From the NCBI GenBank assembly GCA_902788805.1, contig CADALO010000001.1, positions 186,001 through 250,000 of the forward strand: a DNA stretch of 64,000 nucleotides, given 5' to 3'. Each line of letters starts with the position of its first letter. Position 1 is the stretch's first letter. The position numbers were made by a program, and so were the translations under genes. Positions 51,178 to 57,888 of this stretch are shown one piece after another. The notes under the pieces were generated by a model that was not told the DNA's origin, ran no database searches, and saw only the letters and a program-made list of their open reading frames with translations. Source of the stretch: an uncultured Bacteroidota bacterium (lineage in GTDB: Bacteria; Bacteroidota; Bacteroidia; Bacteroidales; P3).

Positions 51178-51270
51178 TGCGGGTTGCAGCGAGACAATGT
51201 CGTTTATGAACTGCTCGGTATTTATAATGATTTAGGTTCTTATGTTGTTGATTTATGGTGTGTTGATTAC

Positions 51271-51720
51271 TTAAAATGTATGCTCGTAGACGGTTGTCAG
51301 TTCCGGTGTTCCGCAGAAGATGCTTTCAACTTTTATAATTAGAGTGAATGGTTGTGGTGGCAGGTTGTTTATCTGGAAAGAGTTGTCGTATAGACAGATG
51401 CAGTCGGTGAGCCCTTGCTCGCCCACGTGCTCCACTACGGTAACTGTATTGCCGTTAGTTTCCACGGAAGTGGTGATGTTGGGTTCGCCGCAGTCAAGCC
51501 CCATATTATAATGTGTCACCTGCATTGGATTGCCAATGCCCGGCCACAATACCACTATAGAGTCGGTGCTCATATCCTTGGCAGCCAGTTTGTCGGTGCT
51601 GGTGTGGCAGTCCGACGTGTTGATGTCGGATATGAATGGGGCCCCTGACTCATTCTTTTCGCAAGCCCAAAGCAGGACGATGATGATTGTGGCAGCAGCC
51701 ATTATTCGTGTCTTCCTCAT
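51271..51720 (-). CDS. Small lipoprotein of unknown function
   Basis: 149 residues with lipobox V-L-L-W-A-C near 15-20. The mature part has C residues in S-D-C-H-T-S, L-D-C-G-E-P, T-D-C-I-C-L and I-F-C-G-T, so disulfides are likely. It has an FN3-like strand pattern (D-S-I-V-V-L-W-P-G, F-T-L-I-I-K-V-E-S). It lies upstream of the sigma factor on the same strand, 93 bp away, and divergent from the lipoprotein gene at 51846. No family recognised. Confidence 0.68.
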   Translation of the reverse strand: MRKTRIMAAATIIIVLLWACEKNESGAPFISDINTSDCHTSTDKLAAKDMSTDSIVVLWPGIGNPMQVTHYNMGLDCGEPNITTSVETNGNTVTVVEHVGEQGLTDCICLYDNSFQINNLPPQPFTLIIKVESIFCGTPELTTVYEHTF

Positions 51721-51746
51721 AGTGAAAAATGTTTTGTTTACCTTAA

Positions 51747-51820
51747 TAACGCAAAAACCTGAAGAATGTCACAGCAAAAGAAAAATTTTTTTTTGTGACA
51801 TTTAATCCTGTTGTGCGTTA
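51747..51820. promoter_or_regulatory. Nested inverted repeats in a divergent intergenic region
   Basis: Outer pair TAACGCA (51747-51753)/TGCGTTA (51814-51820) and inner pair AATGTCACA (51765-51773)/TGTGACATT (51794-51802), both centred at 51783.5, with an A/T core between. It lies between the divergent lipoprotein genes and could be a shared operator. Confidence 0.55.
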
Positions 51821-51845
51821 TATAGGTGTAACTAAACAACGCAAT

Positions 51846-52226
51846 ATGAATATGAAGAAAAAAAAGTTTGTTTTACTAGCCATTATGGCGATGACAGTGC
51901 TTATGCTGCCTGGATGCGAAGAGGACGAGTACGTCCTTAATATAGAAAATGGTAAGTTTGTGGTTTTGGAAGAACCCTACAAGCACCCGTATGCTTCCGA
52001 TATCACCATCAAAGCCGTCATATTTGTAGAAGGGGAGTCTTTGCCACATCGAGACAGACTGATAACGCAGTATTGCATATCTGGGCATATTCCTTCTGGC
52101 TACAATGCCGGTGACACTGTGGCTGTGCGGGCCAAGATAGAAGAAATATACCCCAAAGGTCCGACATTTTTAGTAGCCGACAATGTTACTGTTTATAAAA
52201 TAAAAGATATAGAAAGGATTAAATGA
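51846..52226 (+). CDS. Small lipoprotein, OB-fold-like
   Basis: 126 residues from the ATG at 51846 (M-N-M-K-K-K-K-F); an upstream in-frame ATG at 51795 overlaps the palindrome. Lipobox V-L-M-L-P-G-C near 16-22. The mature part is beta-rich: D-I-T-I-K-A-V-I-F-V-E-G, Y-C-I-S-G-H-I-P-S-G-Y, D-T-V-A-V-R-A-K-I-E-E-I, F-L-V-A-D-N-V-T-V-Y-K-I, which could be an OB-like barrel. 4-nt overlap (ATGA) with the next gene, so the two are coupled. Role unknown. Confidence 0.7.
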   Translation: MNMKKKKFVLLAIMAMTVLMLPGCEEDEYVLNIENGKFVVLEEPYKHPYASDITIKAVIFVEGESLPHRDRLITQYCISGHIPSGYNAGDTVAVRAKIEEIYPKGPTFLVADNVTVYKIKDIERIK

Positions 52227-52987
52227 TGAAAAAACTGTTTTTTCTTCCACTGTCGGCACTGCTATTGTGCCTGCTGTTTTCCGCCTGTAAAAAGGACAAG
52301 AACAATCTTCATTTCGACTACGACGGCCCTTGCCATTGTGGTGTTGAGAACCCACTTGAGGACCTGGAGTGGCTGCACAATACGGCTGTGGAGTTCGAGT
52401 CGTGGCCCGAAAACAGATGGGCGAAAATTTTTATCTGCACCTATGACTCTACCAAGCAAGGGTTTATCATCAACCCTTGTGTGAATGTCAGCGATGGTAT
52501 GCAGTCGTTTGTCGACTGCGAAGGTAACAAATTGGGCGAATTGGGCGGCTTTGCAGGCATACCACTGTCCAACTACAATATCGACCCTGCCAGTGTGCGC
52601 GAGATATACCGCAACTATCCCGACACGGCGGCCACTCTCGTCAATAAACGCTGGCAACTGCGGCGCTTCTTTGACCGAGAGACAAATACAGAGGAAATCC
52701 CTATGCGTGGCAACGACCCTATTCCTTTCTGGCTCTATTTTCACGATAGCTTAACGGTGGAAGGCGGCGGCATCAACCAATTGGCTGGCAATTATGCAAT
52801 GATTGACCATAACATATATATGAATGTCGCAGCGGTAACCGAGATACACGACGCGACAGGCTGGGAGGAGCGTATGCTCAACGCCTTGAACAACTCTTCC
52901 GTCTGTGAAGTGGGTTATTATGGTCGCACTATGCGCATCTATTATGATCTGAACCGCAAATATATGGATTTTGTCCGAGCGGATTGA
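52223..52987 (+). CDS. Lipoprotein with META-like C-terminal domain
   Basis: 254 residues with lipobox L-L-F-S-A-C near 17-22. After a basic stretch comes G-P-C-H-C-G near 36-41, a CxC motif like those of the small lipoproteins at 6777-8706. Residues ~140-254 resemble a META/HslJ domain: N-K-R-W-Q-L-R-R-F near 141, P-F-W-L-Y-F-H-D-S near 168, G-G-I-N-Q-L-A-G-N-Y near 180 and a late L-N-A-L-N-N-S-S helix. Translationally coupled to the upstream lipoprotein gene. A periplasmic or surface location is expected; role unknown. Confidence 0.7.
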   Translation: MMKKLFFLPLSALLLCLLFSACKKDKNNLHFDYDGPCHCGVENPLEDLEWLHNTAVEFESWPENRWAKIFICTYDSTKQGFIINPCVNVSDGMQSFVDCEGNKLGELGGFAGIPLSNYNIDPASVREIYRNYPDTAATLVNKRWQLRRFFDRETNTEEIPMRGNDPIPFWLYFHDSLTVEGGGINQLAGNYAMIDHNIYMNVAAVTEIHDATGWEERMLNALNNSSVCEVGYYGRTMRIYYDLNRKYMDFVRAD

Positions 52988-52994
52988 AAAATAT

Positions 52995-53025
52995 TTTGCC
53001 AGTATAAAATAATTTGTTATTTTTG
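52995..53025 (+). promoter_or_regulatory. Promoter of the hydrogenase-maturation genes
   Basis: TTTG (52995-52998), 19 bp, TATTTTTG (53018-53025): a full consensus match. The leader of about 105 nt begins inside a strong palindrome. Confidence 0.75.
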
Positions 53026-53058
53026 TTGCATCGTTTCGAAAGTGCGAAACGATGCAAC
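53025..53058. promoter_or_regulatory. Perfect 14-bp inverted repeat at the transcription start
   Basis: GTTGCATCGTTTCG and CGAAACGATGCAAC with a 6-base loop AAAGTG. The left arm overlaps the last base of the -7 box and the expected start point, so it is either an operator or a 5'-end RNA hairpin. No T-run follows. Confidence 0.7.
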
Positions 53059-53137
53059 TTATTGTATGTCTGACCCAAAAGCGTAATATGCCTGCGCTCA
53101 AAACGGCTCTTTACGAGCCACAGGCTCTTGAACCCTG

Positions 53138-53386
53138 ATGGATAAGAGAATAGGAACAATAACAATATTAGTGACCGACCGTAGTATGTCGGCACAGATT
53201 AATCCGATTATTTCTGATTACTCCGACATTATTTTATGTCGCCAAGGTCTGCCGTTTCAGCAGCGTGCCGTGGCGGTCATATCGCTTATTGTCGAAGGAA
53301 GCGTCAACCAAATCAATGCTCTGACCGGGCGTCTGGGCCGCATTGCCGGTGTCGAAACCAAGGCTGTGGTTACCAAGGCAAGCTGA
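53138..53386 (+). CDS. Iron-only hydrogenase system regulator, TM1266 family (ACT-like)
   Basis: 82 residues. Ferredoxin-like/ACT fold typical of the TM1266 family: R-I-G-T-I-T-I-L-V-T-D near 4-14, Y-S-D-I-I-L-C-R-Q-G-L-P-F near 28-40, A-V-A-V-I-S-L-I-V-E-G near 44-54 and G-R-L-G-R-I-A-G-V near 65-73. Members are found next to [FeFe]-hydrogenase maturases, and here hydG follows 95 bp downstream. It is thought to regulate or assist hydrogenase assembly, based on genome context; mechanism unproved. Confidence 0.85.
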   Translation: MDKRIGTITILVTDRSMSAQINPIISDYSDIILCRQGLPFQQRAVAVISLIVEGSVNQINALTGRLGRIAGVETKAVVTKAS

Positions 53387-53481
53387 TGAAAGCGGAAAAC
53401 GGAATTAATAGCCCACTATGCCTAAATCAGGCTAAAATACTTTATCTGAAACAGAATAATAATCCATAAAATATTACAATT

Positions 53482-54912
53482 ATGAAACATCAGAATTTCA
53501 TTGATAGAGACAAACTTTACGGTATGCTCGACAACAATGCTCCTACCGAGAGTCAGTTGAACGACATACTTAACAAGGCACGCAAACTTAAGGGTCTGAA
53601 CCTTGAGGATGTTGCCAAGCTGCTGTGCGTCGAGGACGAGGCTGGCATACAGAAAATACTCGACACAGCCCACTACTGCAAAGAGGAAATCTACGGCAAA
53701 CGCTTGGTGCTCTTCGCTCCCATCTACACGGGCAATGCTTGCGTGAACAACTGCGTGTACTGCGGCTTCCGTCGCGACAACAAGGCACTGAAACGCAAGA
53801 TACTGACTCTCGACGAGATCGAGACCGAGACGCTCCACCTGCTGCGTATGGGTCACAAGCGTGCCCTGCTTATCTGTGGCGAGAGCCCGCGCAATGACGC
53901 AAACTATATGGTTGAAGCCATCCGTCGCTGCTATGCTGCCAAGGACGAGAAAGGAAGCACCATACGCCGTATCAATGTCGAGCTGGCACCGATGAGCGTT
54001 GAGGACTATGCCAAGCTGAAGGCCGAGAAGATTGGTACCTATGTCTGCTTCCAGGAGACATATGACGAGGTGGAGTACAAGAGGTTCCACCCGGCAGGCA
54101 CCCCCAAGGCCGACTACCTCTACCGACTCACCTGTATGGACCGCGCTATGGAAGGCGGTATCGACGATGTGGGTGTCGGCGCTCTGTTCGGACTTGTCGA
54201 CTACCGCTTTGAGATTCTTGCCATTATGGAGCACGCACGCCATCTGGAAGAGGAGTACGGCTGCGGCCCCCACACCGTCAGTTTCCCGCGCATCGAGCCT
54301 GCCGAAGGTACGCCGTTCTCGCTGCCTGAGAACATTCCGCACCCTGTCAGCGACGCCGACTTTATGAAGATCATTGCCATCATACGCATTGCTATGCCTT
54401 ATACCGGCATCATCATCAGCACCCGCGAGCGTCCCGAGTTGCGCGACCAGCTGGTGAAATACGGCGTTAGCCAGATCTCCGCAGCCAGCGAGACCAACCC
54501 TGGCGGTTATGACGAGGACAACAACAGCAACGAGGCCAAGCCCTACGAGAAGACCGGCGACACCGGCGCACAGTTTACGCTGGGCGACCACCGTTCGCTC
54601 GACGAGGTGATCAGTATGATGATCGACGGCGGCTACATACCATCGTTCTGCACCGGTTGCTACCGCAAAGGCCGTGTCGGAGCCGACTTTATGGACCTGG
54701 CAAAGCCGGGCCTCATCAAGGAGTACTGCAAGCCCAATGCTATGTTTACCTTCCGCGAATATCTTGAGGACTATGCAAGCCCAGAAACCAAGGCCAAAGG
54801 TCTGGCCCTGCTCAAGCAGCTGACACAGACTTTCAGCAAGGAAGAATTGAAGAAAAAGGTGGAAGGCAACCTCTGCAAGATCGGCGAAGGCGAGCGCGAC
54901 CTCTATTTCTAA
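53482..54912 (+). CDS. hydG: [FeFe]-hydrogenase H-cluster maturase HydG (radical SAM)
   Basis: 476 residues. Radical-SAM tyrosine lyase that makes CO, CN- and an Fe(CO)2CN synthon for the H-cluster. The radical-SAM triad is C-V-N-N-C-V-Y-C with Cys at 87, 91 and 94. The C-terminal auxiliary cluster site C-T-G-C...C has Cys at 390, 393 and 416, the exact CX2CX22C of HydG that separates it from ThiH. G-G-Y-D-E-D-N-N near 348 and Q-I-S-A-A-S-E-T also fit. HydE, HydF and HydA are not in the window, so they must lie elsewhere. Confidence 0.96.
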   Translation: MKHQNFIDRDKLYGMLDNNAPTESQLNDILNKARKLKGLNLEDVAKLLCVEDEAGIQKILDTAHYCKEEIYGKRLVLFAPIYTGNACVNNCVYCGFRRDNKALKRKILTLDEIETETLHLLRMGHKRALLICGESPRNDANYMVEAIRRCYAAKDEKGSTIRRINVELAPMSVEDYAKLKAEKIGTYVCFQETYDEVEYKRFHPAGTPKADYLYRLTCMDRAMEGGIDDVGVGALFGLVDYRFEILAIMEHARHLEEEYGCGPHTVSFPRIEPAEGTPFSLPENIPHPVSDADFMKIIAIIRIAMPYTGIIISTRERPELRDQLVKYGVSQISAASETNPGGYDEDNNSNEAKPYEKTGDTGAQFTLGDHRSLDEVISMMIDGGYIPSFCTGCYRKGRVGADFMDLAKPGLIKEYCKPNAMFTFREYLEDYASPETKAKGLALLKQLTQTFSKEELKKKVEGNLCKIGEGERDLYF

Positions 54913-54932
54913 AACAGCAAAAAAAGCACTTC

Positions 54933-54976
54933 GGGGCTCCAAAACGACATTTCCGTCCGAATCTGGAGCCCCATTT
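54933..54976 (+). terminator. Terminator-like hairpin after hydG
   Basis: GGGGCTCCA (54933-54941) pairs with TGGAGCCCC (54964-54972) over a 22-nt loop, then ATTTT. The long loop and short T-run make it weak. Confidence 0.5.
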
Positions 54977-54989
54977 TGCAAAATCACTT

Positions 54990-54997
54990 TATTTTTG
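54990..54997 (+). promoter_or_regulatory. -7 promoter element before the porin-like gene
   Basis: TATTTTTG; no TTTG at the right spacing upstream. Start codon at 55088. Confidence 0.4.
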
Positions 54998-55087
54998 CAC
55001 CCGAATTCAACAATATAAAAGGTGATGGAGATGCCGAAAACCATCAACAAAAACAAAGAGTAGGCACTAATTAAAAATGCAAATAAA

Positions 55088-55834
55088 ATGAAAAAAGTAT
55101 TTCTTACCCTCACTATGGTGGCTTTTGCAATGGCTGCCAACGCACAGTTCATCCTCGGTGGTCAACTGGGTTTCAGTACCAATGGTGGCAATACTCATTA
55201 TGAGGCAATTGCACCTCTCACCAATGCCTTCGATCATCCTTCGACCAAAACCACCGACCTCAGAATTGCACCTTCGATTGGTTATATGCTGAATGACAAG
55301 ATGCAGGTTGGTTTAAGCCTGATGTATGTTACTGGTTCTTCAGTTAACTACGGAACCGCTGCCACATATTATGCAGGTCACGAAGATTGGGTAAAAGGTA
55401 AAGGCGGCGCTTTTGGTATTGCTCCCTATTTCCGTTACTATTTTGCCCAGGCAGGTAACTTCAATTTCTTCTGCGAAGCTACTTTGACATTCATCGCAAG
55501 TGGCCGTAGCCACACCCACACCTATGACAACAGCGTTACCCCCGTTATCGATGTAGAGGCTGATGGTCCGACTTCGTACTCCATCATCGATTTCTCGATT
55601 GTTCCCGGTGTAAACTACAAGTTCAGCGACAACTGGTCGGCTGACTGCTACATCGACCTCGCCGGTCTTGCTTTTACACATAGAGCAACCAAGAACTACG
55701 GTACCCTCACCGATCCCGATGCATTGGTTTCAACTAATGTGACCAACGACTTCAGCCTGATTTGCAACGCCAGCGCTCAGACTTTGAACGCCCATCTTGG
55801 CAACTTCCGCATCGGTATCAACTACCACTTCTAA
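55088..55834 (+). CDS. Outer-membrane beta-barrel (porin-family) protein
   Basis: 248 residues with signal peptide (MKKVFLTLTMVAFAMAANA, cleavage before Q). The mature part is eight or more amphipathic strands starting I-L-G-G-Q-L-G-F-S and ending L-G-N-F-R-I-G-I-N-Y-H-F with a C-terminal Phe, the outer-membrane insertion signal. Charged loops (S-H-T-H-T-Y-D-N, D-P-D-A-L-V-S-T-N) face outward. Similar to the OmpA-like/porin-family barrels of Bacteroidetes. Cargo unknown. Followed by a strong terminator. Confidence 0.8.
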   Translation: MKKVFLTLTMVAFAMAANAQFILGGQLGFSTNGGNTHYEAIAPLTNAFDHPSTKTTDLRIAPSIGYMLNDKMQVGLSLMYVTGSSVNYGTAATYYAGHEDWVKGKGGAFGIAPYFRYYFAQAGNFNFFCEATLTFIASGRSHTHTYDNSVTPVIDVEADGPTSYSIIDFSIVPGVNYKFSDNWSADCYIDLAGLAFTHRATKNYGTLTDPDALVSTNVTNDFSLICNASAQTLNAHLGNFRIGINYHF

Positions 55835-55937
55835 AAAACACTTACCATTTACTGAAACAATACTCACACAACTAACTTGACTAACATAGACTAATTAGTA
55901 AAATTGTAGATTGTTTTGTTGAATTCATAATGGTGTC

Positions 55938-55968
55938 GGACGCCCCTGCGAAGGGGCGTCCACTTTTT
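55938..55968 (+). terminator. Intrinsic terminator of the porin-like gene
   Basis: 10-bp GC-rich stem (55938-55947/55952-55961) with a GCGA tetraloop of the GNRA type, then CA-C and six T. Confidence 0.88.
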
Positions 55969-55977
55969 TAAACAATA

Positions 55978-56007
55978 AAAGGCAGGACGATGCAACGTCC
56001 TGCCTTT
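55978..56007. terminator. Terminator hairpin at the end of ispG (minus)
   Basis: AAAGGCAGGACG/CGTCCTGCCTTT, 12-bp stem, ATGCAA loop; on the minus strand it is followed by T-rich sequence. Shared gap with the plus-strand terminator. Confidence 0.78.
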
Positions 56008-56030
56008 ATTGTTTTAATAGAAGAAACTGG

Positions 56031-57158
56031 CTACAAGTCTGCTTCGATTAACCTTACCAGCTCCTCGACGGCGTCTTTCTGGTCGATGTTTCGTTTTACA
56101 ATCTCTTTGCCTTTGTAGAGAGTTATCTTGCCAGCGCCGCTGCCTACATATCCGTAGTCAGCGTCGGCCATCTCGCCGGGGCCGTTGACTATGCAGCCCA
56201 TAACGCCTATTTTCACGCCCGTAAACCGTGCTGTGGCCTTCTTGATGCGTTGCAGGGCCTCTTGTATATCGTATTGGGTGCGGCCGCACGAAGGGCAGGC
56301 GATGTATTCGGGCTGAGTAATGCGTGCCCCCACGGCCTGCAGTATGTCGTAGGCTACGGGTATTTCTGCCACGGGGTCCTCGGTCAACGACACGCGGATT
56401 GTGTCGCCAATGCCGTCAATGAGCAGTGCACCTATGCCTGCGGCGCTCTTGAGGCGCCCTTGCATTGCGTCGCCGGCTTCGGTCACGCCCAGATGGATGG
56501 GATAGTCCATTCCGAGAGCCTGCATCTTCTGTACGAAGATCTTTGTGCTTTGCACCATCACTTTGACATTGCTGGCTTTCATCGAGAAGACGAGCTTGTC
56601 GAAGTCTTGCTCGCGGCATACTTCGGCAAATTCGATGGCCGATTGCGCCATTGCCTCGGGGGTGTTGCCATAGCGGCACACGATGCGTTCGCTGAGGCTG
56701 CCGTGATTGGTGCCTATGCGCATTGCGGTGCCGTGCTGCTTGCAGATTTCAATCAGGCGCGACATCTTTTCGCCTATGCGCTTGATGTCGTCGTTGTATT
56801 CTTCGTCGGTCCAGTGGGTGCGGCCAGTGTTGCGGTCGGTGTAGTTGCCGGGGTTGACGCGTACCTTCTCTACTATTTCCGCTGCTGTTTCGGCAGCGAG
56901 CGGATTGAAATGTATGTCGGCCACTAATGGAACGGTGCATCCGTGTTTGGCCAGCTCGTTCTTGATATTGTATAGATTCTGGGCCGCTTTGACATCGGGC
57001 GCGGTGATGCGCACCAGTTCGCAGCCTGCCTCGACGAGGCGCAGCGTCTGCTCTACGGTGGCGCGGGTGTCCATCGTGTCGGTGTTAGTCATCGACTGGA
57101 CGCGCACCGGGGCACCGCCGCCCATTGTGAGGTTCCCTATGGTTATTTGTCTTGACAT
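56031..57158 (-). CDS. ispG: 4-hydroxy-3-methylbut-2-enyl diphosphate synthase (IspG/GcpE), short form
   Basis: 375 residues. [4Fe-4S] enzyme of the MEP isoprenoid pathway, converting MEcPP to HMBPP. The TIM barrel has V-Q-S-M-T-N-T-D-T near 20 and R-I-G-T-N-H-G-S-L-S near 144. The cluster domain has C288 and C291 (C-P-S-C-G-R-T), C322 and E329 (M-G-C-I-V-N-G-P-G-E). The barrel includes the plant/Bacteroidetes-type insert N-P-G-N-Y-T-D-R...E-E-Y-N-D-D. However, the ~200-residue A* domain usual in Bacteroidetes IspG (about 600 residues) is absent: T-E-D-P-V-A-E-I-P-V runs directly into the cluster domain. It is read downstream of the Smr gene on the same strand. Confidence 0.93.
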   Translation of the reverse strand: MSRQITIGNLTMGGGAPVRVQSMTNTDTMDTRATVEQTLRLVEAGCELVRITAPDVKAAQNLYNIKNELAKHGCTVPLVADIHFNPLAAETAAEIVEKVRVNPGNYTDRNTGRTHWTDEEYNDDIKRIGEKMSRLIEICKQHGTAMRIGTNHGSLSERIVCRYGNTPEAMAQSAIEFAEVCREQDFDKLVFSMKASNVKVMVQSTKIFVQKMQALGMDYPIHLGVTEAGDAMQGRLKSAAGIGALLIDGIGDTIRVSLTEDPVAEIPVAYDILQAVGARITQPEYIACPSCGRTQYDIQEALQRIKKATARFTGVKIGVMGCIVNGPGEMADADYGYVGSGAGKITLYKGKEIVKRNIDQKDAVEELVRLIEADL

Positions 57159-57162
57159 AACG

Positions 57163-57858
57163 CTATCTGAAATATACCTCCGTTGCGCCGACGCCGTATT
57201 TCGACATCGGGGCTTCGAAGAAGTGGATATTGTCGTATTGTTTCAGCTCCTTGTTGATTTCGTCCTTGAGTATGCCTTTGCCTACGCCGTGGATGAAGGT
57301 CACTTTTTTCATCTTGTTGGCAAAAGCGTGATTCATACATAGGCGGAAGTAGTGCATCTGGATTTCGAATGCCTCGTGGGGCGTGAGGTCGGCGGGGCGT
57401 TCGGTGAGCATATCGATGTGAAGATCCACTTCGGCCTCGCCTGGAGCCACCTGATGCTGTAGCAGAATGTTGTCGGTAAGGCTTTGGGTGTTGTGCTGCT
57501 GTATATTGCTCAATTGTTTCTTTAGCTTGGCAATCTGGTCTTTAAGGTTTGCGACTTGGTTCTTGAGCTGCTTGATTTCGTCCTCTGGTGTCATCGGAAC
57601 GGTGACTTTTGGCGCCGTGCCCGGCAGTCCTGAGGGTAGGGGAGTGCCTTTGCCTTTCAGATGCTCTTCCATCGTGGCATTGAACATCTTGGCAGCTCCC
57701 TGCTGGTCGGCCATACGTATCAGTTCTTCGGGCTGCATCGGTATGTCGAAGCCGGTGTCGTCTTGTACAAAAATAAAGTCGTCGGTCACTTTGGTGACTA
57801 TGCCGCCACCGGTCTGGTTAAGGAATTTTACTTTGTCGCCTATTTCAAAATGTGCCAT
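57163..57858 (-). CDS. DUF2027/Smr domain protein
   Basis: 231 residues. The N-terminal part (F-E-I-G-D-K-V-K-F-L-N-Q-T-G-G-G near 4-19) is the DUF2027 beta domain. A coiled coil follows (I-K-Q-L-K-N-Q-V-A-N-L-K-D-Q near 93-106), then an Smr domain near 145-231 with E-V-D-L-H-I-D, T-F-I-H-G-V-G-K-G-I-L-K-D and Y-G-V-G-A-T-E-V-Y-F. Smr domains are nucleases or nucleic-acid binders, and similar proteins have been linked to ribosome collision rescue or recombination. Four bp upstream of ispG on the same strand, so likely co-transcribed. Confidence 0.88.
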   Translation of the reverse strand: MAHFEIGDKVKFLNQTGGGIVTKVTDDFIFVQDDTGFDIPMQPEELIRMADQQGAAKMFNATMEEHLKGKGTPLPSGLPGTAPKVTVPMTPEDEIKQLKNQVANLKDQIAKLKKQLSNIQQHNTQSLTDNILLQHQVAPGEAEVDLHIDMLTERPADLTPHEAFEIQMHYFRLCMNHAFANKMKKVTFIHGVGKGILKDEINKELKQYDNIHFFEAPMSKYGVGATEVYFR

Positions 57859-57888
57859 TTGTAAAGGTTAAAGATTAAAGTTTAACGT

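Noticed and set aside
53422..55152. 576-codon open frame antisense to hydG
   Set aside because: hydG has all radical-SAM and auxiliary-cluster cysteines; the antisense frame has no domain and crosses a terminator.
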